Shown in pieces: positions 35,113 to 44,199 of a stretch of DNA of 64,000 bases. The number at the start of each line of letters is the position of its first letter. The stretch's first letter is position 1. The notes beneath the pieces were generated by a model that saw nothing but the letters and a program-made list of their open reading frames with translations, made no database searches and had not been told where the DNA came from. The stretch is from Leptolinea tardivitalis (GTDB lineage Bacteria; Chloroflexota; Anaerolineae; Anaerolineales; Anaerolineaceae). A program made the translations under genes and the position numbers. The DNA lies in contig NZ_BBYA01000008.1 in assembly GCF_001050275.1 (NCBI RefSeq), forward strand, positions 186,001 through 250,000. The letters run 5' to 3'.

Positions 35113-37176
35113 ATGGTTTCTATGAAAAAATTGACGATTTCTGAGCGCACAATACCTTTCGCGCTGCTATTGACATGCATTATTGCATATGGACTACTGA
35201 TCCCCTGGCTGGGTTTTTACTGGGATGATTGGCCGTATATCTGGTTCGCCAAAACTCTGGGCGCTTCTGGTTTTGCGGATGTTTTTTCTCACGATAGGCC
35301 CTTCCTTGCTCTGATTTATTCCATAAATTTGCCTATCCTGGGTACTAATCCTATCATCTGGCAGATATTTGCCCTGCTTTGGCGCTGGCTGGCCACTTTA
35401 ACATTCTGGAAATCATTCAGGTTGCTTTGGCCAGAGCGTCCGCATCAGGCATTATGGGCGGCTCTATTGTTTGCTGTTTATCCGGGTTTCAGCCAACAGT
35501 GGATTTCTGTCATCTATAGCGAAGCCTTTATCATCCTGACTGCCTTCCTGGCTTCATTGGGCTTGATGATGGCTGTTCTGCGAAAGAAGATTCCATTCTG
35601 GCCGGGGACACTTGCTGCTGTTTTACTGTCGATCTTCAATCTGTTTTCTACTGAGTACTTTTTCGGTCTTGAATTGTTACGACCGTTATTAATTTTTTGG
35701 ATTATCAGTGAATCGACCTCTGATTGGAAGACAGGAATAAAGAAAACCTCTCTGCAATGGATTCCCTATGGCATCGTTCTGGTGGTGTTCACCATCTGGC
35801 GGGTTTTCTTCTTCCAGTCTAATAATTATCAAATCTCTGCCATGGAATCGCTGGCGGCCACTCCTCAGGCAACCATGGTCGAATTATTAAAGACTCTGGC
35901 CTCCAATTTTGTCCTGGGTGGTTGGCTGGCCTGGAATCAGATATTTAGTCCACCCAATGCACTGGAATTTCAAATTCTTACAACCCGGCTTTTCTGGATG
36001 GTGGTACTGGCAGTTTTTATTTTCTCTGTCGTATACCTCTTACGGGTAAGAATTTCTGAAGAACCATCAAAGGAAGAAACCGACCTTCCAGAAAAGTGGG
36101 GATGGCAGGTTGCATTTCTTGGTGTTCTCGCTCTCTTGACCGGAGGCATTCCCTTCTGGATTGCCAACCTGCCATTAACACTGACGTTTCCCTGGAATCG
36201 ATTCACGCTGGCCCTTATGATGGGTTCCTGTTACCTTCTTGTAGGTTTGGCCGAGGTATTTATCCGAACTTCCAGACAGAAGGTTATCCTCCTGTCAATA
36301 CTGGTCAGTCTGGCAGCCGGATGGCAATTCTATAATGCCAATACATATCGGCGTGAATGGGAACAAAACAAGGACTTCTTCTGGCAATTGGGTTGGCGTA
36401 TTCCCGGGTTGAAGCCAAATACACTTTTGCTTACACACGAATTCCCCTTTAAAAGCTATAGCGATAATTCATTGACGGCACCGATTAACTGGATGTATGC
36501 ACCAGATTTCAAAGGCCGCGAGATGCCATACATGTTGAATTATCTGTCTGTGCGATTAAAGAATAGCTTGCCTTCCGCAAAACCCAACCAACCTGTGGAA
36601 CAAACCTATCGGGCATTGACATTCCATGGAAACACATCCAATTCTGTGGCATTGTACATGAATACAGGTGAATGCCTTAAGGTTATGGATCCTGTTTTCA
36701 CCAATGCTGATTCTGTCCCAGATTTGCCATATAAAATGGAACCAGCAATTTCGATCTCCAATCTATCTCTTATTGAGATCAATACAGAGAATCCGGTAAC
36801 ACCACCACCCCAGTATTTTCCCGAACCTGAACATACCTGGTGTTATTACTATGAGAAGGCTGACCTTGCCCGTCAAAAAGGTGATTGGCAGGAAGCTGCC
36901 CGGCTAGGTCAGGAAGCCATTGATAAAGGATTTGTTCCCAACAAGCCGAATGAGTGGATGGTCATGATTGAGGCATTTGTGCATGTTCAAAATTGGAAAC
37001 AGGCGAACAAATTGACTGAAGGTTCCTACGCTACCAGGCCTGAATTACGTCCGGCACTTTGTGCACTATGGGAACGGGCTGTGGCAGATGATCAATCTGA
37101 AAAGGCAAAAAAGAATCTGACGTATATTAAAGCGTATATCTCCTGTGGAAAACCAGTAGAATCAGGTGACAGATGA
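35113..37176 (+). CDS. GT-C-like polytopic membrane protein with TPR-like tail
   Basis: 687 residues. About ten to eleven transmembrane helices span residues 12-415. The first external loop carries FYWDDWPYIW (about 36-45), and acidic pairs in that loop are the catalytic signature of GT-C glycosyltransferases such as ArnT and PMT. The C-terminal 270 residues are soluble and end in a helical TPR-like stretch (about 570-680; YEKADLARQKGDWQEAARLG). It probably moves a sugar from a polyprenyl-phosphate donor made by the next gene onto an external acceptor. A second ATG at 35122 is an alternative start. The stop overlaps the next start. Function is inferred from topology and context. Confidence 0.75.
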   Translation: MVSMKKLTISERTIPFALLLTCIIAYGLLIPWLGFYWDDWPYIWFAKTLGASGFADVFSHDRPFLALIYSINLPILGTNPIIWQIFALLWRWLATLTFWKSFRLLWPERPHQALWAALLFAVYPGFSQQWISVIYSEAFIILTAFLASLGLMMAVLRKKIPFWPGTLAAVLLSIFNLFSTEYFFGLELLRPLLIFWIISESTSDWKTGIKKTSLQWIPYGIVLVVFTIWRVFFFQSNNYQISAMESLAATPQATMVELLKTLASNFVLGGWLAWNQIFSPPNALEFQILTTRLFWMVVLAVFIFSVVYLLRVRISEEPSKEETDLPEKWGWQVAFLGVLALLTGGIPFWIANLPLTLTFPWNRFTLALMMGSCYLLVGLAEVFIRTSRQKVILLSILVSLAAGWQFYNANTYRREWEQNKDFFWQLGWRIPGLKPNTLLLTHEFPFKSYSDNSLTAPINWMYAPDFKGREMPYMLNYLSVRLKNSLPSAKPNQPVEQTYRALTFHGNTSNSVALYMNTGECLKVMDPVFTNADSVPDLPYKMEPAISISNLSLIEINTENPVTPPPQYFPEPEHTWCYYYEKADLARQKGDWQEAARLGQEAIDKGFVPNKPNEWMVMIEAFVHVQNWKQANKLTEGSYATRPELRPALCALWERAVADDQSEKAKKNLTYIKAYISCGKPVESGDR

Positions 37177-38123
37177 TGTCTATCCCTTCTGGAATATCCG
37201 TAATCATCCCTGTATATAACAGTGCAGTTACTTTGCACGAGTTAATTAATCAATTGGGGACTGTCCTTCCTACGCTGGCATCAAGTTATGAAGCAATATT
37301 GATCAACGACGGATCCCGAGACAAGAGCTGGGAAATCATACAGGAGATTTGTAAGACGACTCCCTGGGTGCGGGGCGTCAATATGATGCGCAATTATGGA
37401 CAGCATAATGCTCTTGTTTGTGGGATGCGCCTGGCTTCTTTTGATATTACAGTAACAATGGATGATGACCTTCAACATCCTCCGGCAGAGATCCATAAGT
37501 TATTAAGCCCATTAGCCGAAGGGAATGATGTTGTCTACGGTATACCTAAAAAGCTGCCCCACTCTTGGTGGCGAAACGTATTTTCTCGAATGACAAAACG
37601 AATACTTGCGATGGTCATGGGTATCCCGACCATCAGAGATATCGGGGCATTTCGTGCTTTCCGAACTGAAATCCGCCGAGCATCAGACCTGTTCCAGAGC
37701 CCGACTGTGATTTTGGATGTATTGCTTTCCTGGGGGACTACCCGGTTTGCCACTGTGGAGGTTGATGAAGCCCCGAGGCAGGTTGGCCATTCCAATTACA
37801 ACTTCTCCAGGTTGGTATCTCAAGCTTTGTTGATTCTTACCGGGTTCAGCACAGTTCCTCTACGGATGACCAACTGGCTTGGATTTATTGCCACATTTTT
37901 CGGTTTTCTTGTGCTACTTTATGTATTGATACAGTATTTTATGGCCGGAAGTATCCCCGGTTTTCCATTTCTCGCATCTTTGGTCGCAATATTCTCAGGT
38001 GTACAATTATTTGCCCTGGGTATTTTTGGGGAATATCTCGCAAGGATATTTGACCGCAGTATGGAGCGGCCAACCTATGTAATTTCTGAGCAAATATCTT
38101 CACTCAAGGATAAATCTTCTTGA
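37173..38123 (+). CDS. Polyprenyl-phosphate glycosyltransferase (GT2, ArnC/GtrB-like)
   Basis: 316 residues. GT-A domain with VIIPVYNSAVTL and INDGSRDKSWEII, metal-binding TVTMDDDLQHPP (about 94-105), and AFRAFRTEI..A, then two C-terminal transmembrane helices (about 225-246, 260-282) and the GEYLARIFDRSMERPTYVI end typical of ArnC, GtrB and dolichol-phosphate mannose synthases. It should load a sugar from a nucleotide donor onto undecaprenyl phosphate at the cytoplasmic face. Its start overlaps the GT-C gene stop and its end overlaps the next gene, so the three are translationally coupled. Confidence 0.92.
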   Translation: MMSIPSGISVIIPVYNSAVTLHELINQLGTVLPTLASSYEAILINDGSRDKSWEIIQEICKTTPWVRGVNMMRNYGQHNALVCGMRLASFDITVTMDDDLQHPPAEIHKLLSPLAEGNDVVYGIPKKLPHSWWRNVFSRMTKRILAMVMGIPTIRDIGAFRAFRTEIRRASDLFQSPTVILDVLLSWGTTRFATVEVDEAPRQVGHSNYNFSRLVSQALLILTGFSTVPLRMTNWLGFIATFFGFLVLLYVLIQYFMAGSIPGFPFLASLVAIFSGVQLFALGIFGEYLARIFDRSMERPTYVISEQISSLKDKSS

Positions 38124-38812
38124 AAGTAGTAATTCTTCAACCGTCATACATTCCATGGCGGGGTTATTTTGACCAGATACAGACATCTGATTTGTTCATT
38201 TTTTATGATGATGTTCAATACGACAAAAGGGGATGGCGGAATCGTAATCGGATAAAAACCTCCTCCGGGCCAATCTGGCTTTCCATTCCTGTTTTCAATC
38301 GCGGTGCTCAAACAGAGCATATTCCAATCAATGAGATAAAAATTGTCTGGGACAGACCCTGGAACCATGAGCACTGGAATTCTATCAAATTAGCCTATAA
38401 GAAAGCGCCCTATTTCAACAAATATGCTGAAATGGTAGAAGGGTTTTATTCTGGTAAACCAGATTTACTGGCCGATTTCACGATTGAAACAACCATTCAG
38501 CTGGCACGTACCATTGGAATTGACCGGACACGATTCATGCGTTCATCAGAAATCCAGGGAGTGGAAGGCACCAAAACCGACAGACTGATCTCAATTCTTC
38601 AAAAAGTCGGTGCAACCCATTACTATTCTGGACCTTCTGCTCGTGATTATATTGAGAATGACAAATTTGCCGATGCGGGAATCAAACTGGACTATATGAC
38701 GTATGAATATCCCGAATATCCTCAACTTTACCCGCCTTATGACCCACAGGTCTCCATTCTTGATACTCTGTTTATGATGGGCGAAGATACTTTACAGACA
38801 ATCCGACGATAG
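38120..38812 (+). CDS. WbqC-like family protein
   Basis: 230 residues. ILQPSYIPWRGYFDQI at the N-terminus, FYDDVQYDKRGWRNRNRIK (about 28-46), the central TDRLISILQKVGATHYYSGPSARDYI and the C-terminal YPPYDPQVSILDTLFMMG are the WbqC family pattern. WbqC genes lie in O-antigen and other glycan loci; their biochemical role is not established, though a transferase on amino sugars has been suggested. The start is TTG at 38120, overlapping the previous stop (TTGA), with AAGGA nine bases upstream. Its position just before the methyltransferase and aminotransferase genes fits a sugar-modification role. Confidence 0.9.
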   Translation: MKVVILQPSYIPWRGYFDQIQTSDLFIFYDDVQYDKRGWRNRNRIKTSSGPIWLSIPVFNRGAQTEHIPINEIKIVWDRPWNHEHWNSIKLAYKKAPYFNKYAEMVEGFYSGKPDLLADFTIETTIQLARTIGIDRTRFMRSSEIQGVEGTKTDRLISILQKVGATHYYSGPSARDYIENDKFADAGIKLDYMTYEYPEYPQLYPPYDPQVSILDTLFMMGEDTLQTIRR

Positions 38813-38819
38813 AGGTTTT

Positions 38820-39461
38820 ATGTCAACCGATAAAATTGATATGAATGATATCCGAAGCTATTTTGCTGAAAAATTGGAACAACACGGTGCAACACCCCGC
38901 GGTGTCGATTGGAACTCAAATGGCGCTCAGGATACCCGGTTTATGCAACTTGCACGCATCATTGACCGGCCTGAACGCCCCTATTCATTACTTGATTATG
39001 GTAGCGGCTTCGGTTCGTTTTATGACTATCTGGTAAACCAGGGAGTCCGTCCTCAACGATATGTCGGGTTTGATATTGTGGAAGGCATGGTAGTAAAAGG
39101 GCGTGAATTGCACGCCGGTATAGAGGGCGTAGAGTTCTCGCAAACGGATGACAACCTGCCTGTTTGCGATTATGTTGTTGCCAGTGGAATCTTTAATATC
39201 AAGTTGGATACCGAATATGATACCTGGACCGAATATGTAATTAAAACCATCACCCGGATGAACGATCTGGCTGATCGCGGTTTTAGTGTCAACTTCTTGA
39301 CAAAATATTCTGATGCAGATCATATGCGGCCGGATTTATATTATGCCGATCCGGGTTATTTGTTTGATATTTGCAAACGTCGATTTTCTCGAAATGTAGC
39401 AATCTTGCACGATTATGATCTATATGACTTTACTCTTCTTGTTCGAAAAAAGCTGGATTAG
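38820..39461 (+). CDS. SAM-dependent methyltransferase
   Basis: 213 residues, Rossmann-fold class I methyltransferase. The SAM motif LLDYGSGFGSFYDYL (about 58-72) and VGFDIVEGMV (about 80-89, acidic residue for the ribose) are visible, then VASGIFNIKL at the motif IV position. It starts 7 bp after the WbqC-like gene with a GAGG ribosome site and is followed 11 bp later by the aminotransferase. Within this operon it most likely methylates a nucleotide-linked or lipid-linked sugar, but the substrate and the methylated atom are unknown. Confidence 0.84.
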   Translation: MSTDKIDMNDIRSYFAEKLEQHGATPRGVDWNSNGAQDTRFMQLARIIDRPERPYSLLDYGSGFGSFYDYLVNQGVRPQRYVGFDIVEGMVVKGRELHAGIEGVEFSQTDDNLPVCDYVVASGIFNIKLDTEYDTWTEYVIKTITRMNDLADRGFSVNFLTKYSDADHMRPDLYYADPGYLFDICKRRFSRNVAILHDYDLYDFTLLVRKKLD

Positions 39462-39472
39462 AGTTAAAACCT

Positions 39473-40606
39473 ATGACCGAGACTATTGTTGATTTCAATA
39501 AACCCTGTATCGTCGGTAAAGAATATGAATATATCGCTGATTCCATCAGAGAAGCGCATATATCCGGCGATGGTAAATATTCAAAGCTTTGCCATAGTTT
39601 GCTGGAAAAAGAACTGGGAGTGAAACGGGTTTTAACAACTCCTTCCTGTTCACATGCCCTTGAAATGACGGCCCTTCTTCTGGATATTAAACCCGGCGAT
39701 GAGGTCATCATTCCTGATTTTACATTTGTATCCACCGTCAATGCGTTTGTGCTGCGGGGAGCTACACCGGTTTTTATTGATATCCGGCCGGATACGTTGA
39801 ATATGGATGAGACCCGGTTGGAAGAATTGATCACAGAAAAGACTCGGGCGATTGTGCCTGTGCATTATGCAGGAATTGCCTGTGAGATGGATACCATCAT
39901 GTCTATCGCCAACCGGCATGGTATTCCTGTGGTGGAAGATAATGCCCATGGTTTGTTTGGCAAATATAAAAACCGCTGGTTGGGAACTATCGGTTGTATG
40001 GCTACACAGAGTTTTCACGAAACTAAAAACTTTACCTGCGGTGAAGGTGGAGCCATCCTTATTAACGATCCGGCATTAATTGAGAAAGCTGAAATTATCC
40101 GGGAAAAGGGAACAAATCGCAGCCGTTTCTTTAGAGGGCAGGTGGATAAATACACCTGGGTTTCTGTAGGATCAAGTTACCTGCTTTCAGACATTCTGGC
40201 CGGATTTTTGTACGCTCAATTGGAAGTATGGCAGGAAATTCAAGCCAAACGAAAATGGATCTGGCAAACCTATCATTCTGAATTGGCTGCCTGGGCGAAA
40301 TCCAAAGGTGTGGTTACTCCTTCTGTACCAGAGGGCATTGATCCTTCCTGGCATATTTATTATCTTCTTCTACCCGATTTGGAACAGCGTCAGGCGATGA
40401 TCACGCATCTTAAAGATGCCGGCGTAAATTCAGTTTTCCATTACTTGCCTTTGCATTTATCTGAAAAAGGGCGGGAATATGGCGGGAAACCGGGCGATAT
40501 GCCAGTGACAGAATCAGTGAGTGACCGTCTGGTTCGACTTCCTCTGTATTACGATATGGGCGAATTAGAAATGGAGCAGGTACTTAATGCTGTAACATCC
40601 TTCTGA
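39473..40606 (+). CDS. wecE: WecE/RffA-like sugar aminotransferase (DegT/DnrJ/EryC1 family)
   Basis: 377 residues, fold type I PLP enzyme. SGDGKYSKLCHSLLEKELGV (about 31-50), TPSCSHALEM (about 57-66), PDFTFVSTVNAFVLRGATPVF, DNAHG, and the PLP-lysine motif SFHETKNFTCGEGGA (about 180-194) match WecE/RffA, which converts dTDP-4-keto-6-deoxyglucose to dTDP-4-amino-4,6-dideoxygalactose. That keto sugar is the RfbB product, and rfbA and rfbB lie 6 kb away, so the precursor can be made. Downstream amino-group acylation enzymes are not in the window. It is the last gene of the operon; the exact product is inferred by family. Confidence 0.88.
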   Translation: MTETIVDFNKPCIVGKEYEYIADSIREAHISGDGKYSKLCHSLLEKELGVKRVLTTPSCSHALEMTALLLDIKPGDEVIIPDFTFVSTVNAFVLRGATPVFIDIRPDTLNMDETRLEELITEKTRAIVPVHYAGIACEMDTIMSIANRHGIPVVEDNAHGLFGKYKNRWLGTIGCMATQSFHETKNFTCGEGGAILINDPALIEKAEIIREKGTNRSRFFRGQVDKYTWVSVGSSYLLSDILAGFLYAQLEVWQEIQAKRKWIWQTYHSELAAWAKSKGVVTPSVPEGIDPSWHIYYLLLPDLEQRQAMITHLKDAGVNSVFHYLPLHLSEKGREYGGKPGDMPVTESVSDRLVRLPLYYDMGELEMEQVLNAVTSF

Positions 40607-40633
40607 TGGAACGGCTATATCAATTATTTTTCA

Positions 40634-40642
40634 TGCTAGAAT
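40634..40642 (+). promoter_or_regulatory. Extended -10 box of a probably leaderless gene
   Basis: TGCTAGAAT fits the extended -10 pattern and ends six bases before the ATG at 40649, where no ribosome site exists. The expected transcription start coincides with the start codon. Confidence 0.5.
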
Positions 40643-40648
40643 TTATAT

Positions 40649-41080
40649 ATGGATGAGAAAAAGAGTCGGCAGTACTTTCTTGATCAACATAGACGAGAGG
40701 TAATCTGGCAGATCTTGATTCCGGTTATCATTGGTGTGATGATCATGCTGGCTTTAGGACTGCTTTCAGCGCTTTCGTTGCAAACTGGAACTGATGCCAG
40801 TGTGCGGTGGGGGCATGTTGCCGCGATCTGGTTAATACTCCCCTTTTTTGTCATTGGCACCCTGCTCCTTTTTTTACTCATCGGTCTCATTTTAGGTGTT
40901 ACCAAAATAACCGAAACACTTCCTGATTATGCTTCCATTGTTCAGATGTATGCCCGCATTCTTGCTCAGAAAACACTTGTCTTGGCTAATAGATCCACCA
41001 GACCAGTAATTATTATTCATTCTGTCAGGGCATCAATAAAACGCTTCTGGTTGACTCTTCGTATCTTATTTCTGGGATAA
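40649..41080 (+). CDS. Two-helix membrane protein of unknown function
   Basis: 143 residues with two strong transmembrane helices (about 19-42 and 56-84) joined by a short external loop, and a basic amphipathic C-terminal part (about 90-143). I recognise no family. There is no ribosome site, but an extended -10 box ends six bases before the ATG. It is followed 35 bp later by a 64-residue membrane protein on the same strand, so the pair may form a small operon. Confidence 0.68.
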   Translation: MDEKKSRQYFLDQHRREVIWQILIPVIIGVMIMLALGLLSALSLQTGTDASVRWGHVAAIWLILPFFVIGTLLLFLLIGLILGVTKITETLPDYASIVQMYARILAQKTLVLANRSTRPVIIIHSVRASIKRFWLTLRILFLG

Positions 41081-41115
41081 ATGGAAGATAAACTTCCCGG
41101 TTAAAGGACTTCCTC

Positions 41116-41310
41116 ATGAATTGGAAAACAAAAACATTGATAATTGGAACAACTGTTGGGGCTGTCACCGGATTGCTCGCTGCCATTCTCATCATGCAGC
41201 GGGCGGAGAAAAATGAAACCACGCCTAAACTCTCTGCCGGAGAAGGAGTAAAAATCGGAATGGGAGTTCTGGGTGTTTTACGAATGCTGGCGGATATTAC
41301 ATCGCACTAA
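41116..41310 (+). CDS. Small membrane protein, YtxH-like
   Basis: 64 residues. One N-terminal transmembrane helix (about 7-26) with GTTVGAVTGLLAAILI, a Gly/Ala-rich pattern as in YtxH-type small proteins, then a polar linker and a second moderately hydrophobic segment (about 45-60). It has no catalytic residues. The upstream region has only a weak ribosome site. It ends just before a hairpin. A separate YtxH-like protein is encoded at 57960-58175, and the two share only the glycine-rich helix style. Confidence 0.6.
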   Translation: MNWKTKTLIIGTTVGAVTGLLAAILIMQRAEKNETTPKLSAGEGVKIGMGVLGVLRMLADITSH

Positions 41311-41321
41311 CAAACAAAACG

Positions 41322-41341
41322 CCTGATTCGCAAGAATCAGG
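41322..41341 (+). terminator. Hairpin with GCAA loop, possible terminator
   Basis: CCTGATTC / GAATCAGG around GCAA, 11 nt after the stop of the small membrane protein. A weak AT-rich tract (AATGGATTATATTTT) follows, so termination strength is uncertain. A second stem CCGGC/GCCGG (41358-41374) lies between it and the next gene. Confidence 0.5.
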
Positions 41342-41402
41342 AATGGATTATATTTTGCCGGCCTGAAATGCCGGATAAAATTTGTTATAAAAATCCAACC
41401 AT

Positions 41403-42434
41403 ATGAAAAGAAAAAATGATAAAAGTCAACCAGTATTACGATATTTGCTGGCCGGACTGCTTGACCGTTCAACCATTGTCACAGCCGACGGACGATACAG
41501 GGTGGATCAGCCTGGTGGAAGTGCCTTGTATGCGGCTGGAGGCCTTGGACTGTGGGATTCTTCCATAGGTATTCTGGGAGCCGTGGGATCAGATTATCCA
41601 GATGAATGGCTTAAACAACTGGAAGAAAGAAATTTTGATATCCAGGGGATTCGAACAATTGCCGAACCCATAGATCAGCGGTTTTTTGTCGCTTATGATC
41701 AAACAGGGGCCCGGGATCGCAGCGCTCCGGTTTCGGTTTTTCTCAAATTGCAGGCACCCCTTCCACATGAATTGCTTGGATATACACCGCGCGAAATCCA
41801 ACTTGATTCTCGAAATCGTCCGGGTCCATTGACATTAAGACCGGCTGATGTTCCAACGGAATATCTGGATGCCACTGCCATCCACTTCTGTCCATCTGAC
41901 TTTTTAACCCACTCTCTCATGCCAGGTATCTTGCGTCAGGGGCAGATACAAACGATAACTATTGATCCTGCTCCCGGATACATGAACAAGACTTTCTTTG
42001 ATGACATACCACAGGTGGTTGCAGGGATTACAGCTTTCCTCCCTTCGGAGGAAGACGTGTATTCTCTGTTTGAAGGGAAAACCCGAGACTTGCATGATAT
42101 TGCCGAAACTCTGGCTGGCTACGGTTGCGAGTTTGTGGTGATAAAACGTGGTGACAAGGGTGTTTTATTATATGAACACGTTTCGCATTCCTTCTGGACA
42201 ATACCGGCTTACCCGATTCAACCTGTTGATCCGACAGGTGCAGGTGATGCTTTTTGCGGTGGTTTTTTAGCTGGTTTGCGATTGAAGTATGATCCGTTGG
42301 AAGCTGCATTAATGGGATCTGTATCCGCTTCATTTAAAGTCCAGGGATCAGGCCCGTTCTATCCGATGGATGCCTTGCCTGAATTGGTAAAAGCACGCAT
42401 CGATATCTTACGAGAAAAAACCAAAAAAGAATAA
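41403..42434 (+). CDS. PfkB family carbohydrate kinase
   Basis: 343 residues. PGGSALYAAGGLGLW (about 38-52) is the sugar-binding region and DPTGAGDAFCGGFLAG (about 278-293) the PfkB signature with catalytic Asp; VIKRGDKGVLLY precedes it. It carries an unusual insertion (about 100-160) between the lid and the core, so it is not a plain ribokinase or fructokinase; the substrate is unknown. There is no good ribosome site; TATAAA occurs 11 bases before the ATG. An M24 peptidase and an MBL hydrolase follow closely, so the three may share a transcript. Confidence 0.87.
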   Translation: MKRKNDKSQPVLRYLLAGLLDRSTIVTADGRYRVDQPGGSALYAAGGLGLWDSSIGILGAVGSDYPDEWLKQLEERNFDIQGIRTIAEPIDQRFFVAYDQTGARDRSAPVSVFLKLQAPLPHELLGYTPREIQLDSRNRPGPLTLRPADVPTEYLDATAIHFCPSDFLTHSLMPGILRQGQIQTITIDPAPGYMNKTFFDDIPQVVAGITAFLPSEEDVYSLFEGKTRDLHDIAETLAGYGCEFVVIKRGDKGVLLYEHVSHSFWTIPAYPIQPVDPTGAGDAFCGGFLAGLRLKYDPLEAALMGSVSASFKVQGSGPFYPMDALPELVKARIDILREKTKKE

Positions 42435-42458
42435 GTTCAACTTCGAGAGGCAATGTTC

Positions 42459-43565
42459 ATGTCAATCTTAAGATTAGAAAATCTATCCAACTCCATTGCA
42501 GATAACGGTTTTGACGGGGTTGTTTTAAATCCTGGTGCTTCACTGACATATCTGACAGGTCTCTCTTTTCATTTGATGGAGCGGCCTGTAGTATTTATTT
42601 ATCTTCCTCATAAAAGACCTGTGTTGATTCTTCCAGAATTGGAAAAAGCTAAACTTGCTGAATTACCTTTTGAGTCTTCTGCTTTTTTCTTTGGAGATAA
42701 TCCTGCTGATCGAATCGAGGCATTCCACTCTGCCGCTAAAGAATTAGGATTGGATGGAAAGAACCTGGCTGTAGAACCTACACGGATTCGTTTCCTTGAA
42801 CTGGAGTACCTAAAGGCCTGCGCTCCATCAGCCCGATATCTCGATGGAAGTGAAATTTTTGAGACGCTTCGCCTGAAAAAAGATGAATCAGAAATCCATC
42901 TGATGGAAAAAGCCGTGGATATTGCCCAAAAGGCATTCCAGGCACTTCTCCCACAAATACGAGTTGGAAGAACAGAACGCATGCTGGCTAATGAATTAAC
43001 TACACTGATGCTTAAATTTGGTTCAGACCCGGAATTACCTTTTCAAGCAATCTTTTCAAGCGGGCCAAACAGTGCCAACCCGCATGCCGCACCATCAGAG
43101 CGAGAGCTTCAGAAAGGCGATCTGGTTGTTGTGGATTGGGGTGCCAGTTATCAGGGCTATGCATCAGACCTCACTCGAACACTGGTAATGGGAGAACCAA
43201 ACGCCGAACAAAAAGCCATTGCAGCCAGTGTTTTGCGGGCCAATACTGCTGGTCGAGCTTCCGGAAAACCCGGAATTCAAGCCGGAGATGTGGATCGGGC
43301 TGCACGTGCAGAAATTGAAAAGGATGGTTTTGGTGTTTACTTTACCCATAGAACCGGTCACGGTCTCGGCATGGAAGCTCACGAGACACCGTATATGTTT
43401 GCAGAGAATAAAAACTTACTGCACACCGGTATGGTGTATACCGTTGAACCTGGCATCTACCTGCCGGGTAAATATGGTGTTCGGATCGAAGATGATGTGG
43501 TTGTGACAGAAGGTGGGTCTAGATCACTTTCAGATTTGCCGAGAGAAATGTACGTGATCGCATGA
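42459..43565 (+). CDS. Xaa-Pro peptidase (M24 family)
   Basis: 368 residues. N-terminal creatinase-like domain (about 1-130) and pita-bread M24 catalytic domain. The five metal ligands are visible: Asp in VVVDWGASY and in GYASDLTRT, His in HRTGHGLGMEAHE, Glu in TVEPGIYLPG, and Glu in RIEDDVVVTE. It cleaves X-Pro peptide bonds in dipeptides or N-termini in the cytosol. The ATG at 42459 is chosen because GAGAGG lies eight bases upstream; an ATG at 42453 is too close. The stop overlaps the start of the MBL gene by 4 bp. Confidence 0.92.
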   Translation: MSILRLENLSNSIADNGFDGVVLNPGASLTYLTGLSFHLMERPVVFIYLPHKRPVLILPELEKAKLAELPFESSAFFFGDNPADRIEAFHSAAKELGLDGKNLAVEPTRIRFLELEYLKACAPSARYLDGSEIFETLRLKKDESEIHLMEKAVDIAQKAFQALLPQIRVGRTERMLANELTTLMLKFGSDPELPFQAIFSSGPNSANPHAAPSERELQKGDLVVVDWGASYQGYASDLTRTLVMGEPNAEQKAIAASVLRANTAGRASGKPGIQAGDVDRAARAEIEKDGFGVYFTHRTGHGLGMEAHETPYMFAENKNLLHTGMVYTVEPGIYLPGKYGVRIEDDVVVTEGGSRSLSDLPREMYVIA

Positions 43566-44197
43566 GCCTGAAGATTGAGACTTTCATTCTAGGACCGATT
43601 GATAATAATTCCTATTTGCTGTGGGATGAAGATACCCGCGATGCCGCGGTGATTGATCCCAGTTTTGATGCCGGGCGAGTGGCTGAATCTGTATTATCCA
43701 ATGACTTAAATTTGACCGGTTTTTGGTTGACACACGGTCATTTTGACCATTTTGTGGGAACTCCGGCAATTATTGAAATACTTAGACGACAAGCTCCCCT
43801 ATACCTGCATAAAGCTGACCTGGCGATGTTTGCCGATGGCGGACTGGCCAGACAATTTGGTTTCCCCTTACCCGATATGCCAAACCCGACGGATTACCTT
43901 ACCGATGGACAAATCCTTCAACTTGGTGAATCGAAAATTACAGTGTGGCATACCCCCGGACATAGTCCCGGGCATGTTATCTTCTATGCAGAAGAAATAT
44001 CAATGCTGTTCACCGGAGATTTGATCTTCCGGCAAAGTGTGGGAAGAACCGACCTGACTGGCGCTGATTCAGACGAATTACTGCGCAGCATTTATAACGT
44101 AGTATTACCTTTGCCCGGGGAGACAATCCTTCTTTCTGGCCACGGAGAGCCTACAACCATTGATGATGAAGTGGAATATAACCCGTATCTGAATTGA
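43562..44197 (+). CDS. MBL-fold metallo-hydrolase (glyoxalase II-like)
   Basis: 211 residues, single-domain metallo-beta-lactamase fold. Zn ligands are THGHFDHFVGT (about 57-67), HTPGHSPGHVIFY (about 137-149), FTGDLIF (about 157-163), and a final His in LLSGHGEPT (about 195-203). It resembles the short YcbL/glyoxalase-II-like group that lacks the C-terminal glutathione-binding helices, so the thioester substrate is not necessarily lactoylglutathione. It is translationally coupled to the M24 peptidase through an ATGA overlap. Confidence 0.9.
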   Translation: MSLKIETFILGPIDNNSYLLWDEDTRDAAVIDPSFDAGRVAESVLSNDLNLTGFWLTHGHFDHFVGTPAIIEILRRQAPLYLHKADLAMFADGGLARQFGFPLPDMPNPTDYLTDGQILQLGESKITVWHTPGHSPGHVIFYAEEISMLFTGDLIFRQSVGRTDLTGADSDELLRSIYNVVLPLPGETILLSGHGEPTTIDDEVEYNPYLN

Positions 44198-44199
44198 AT

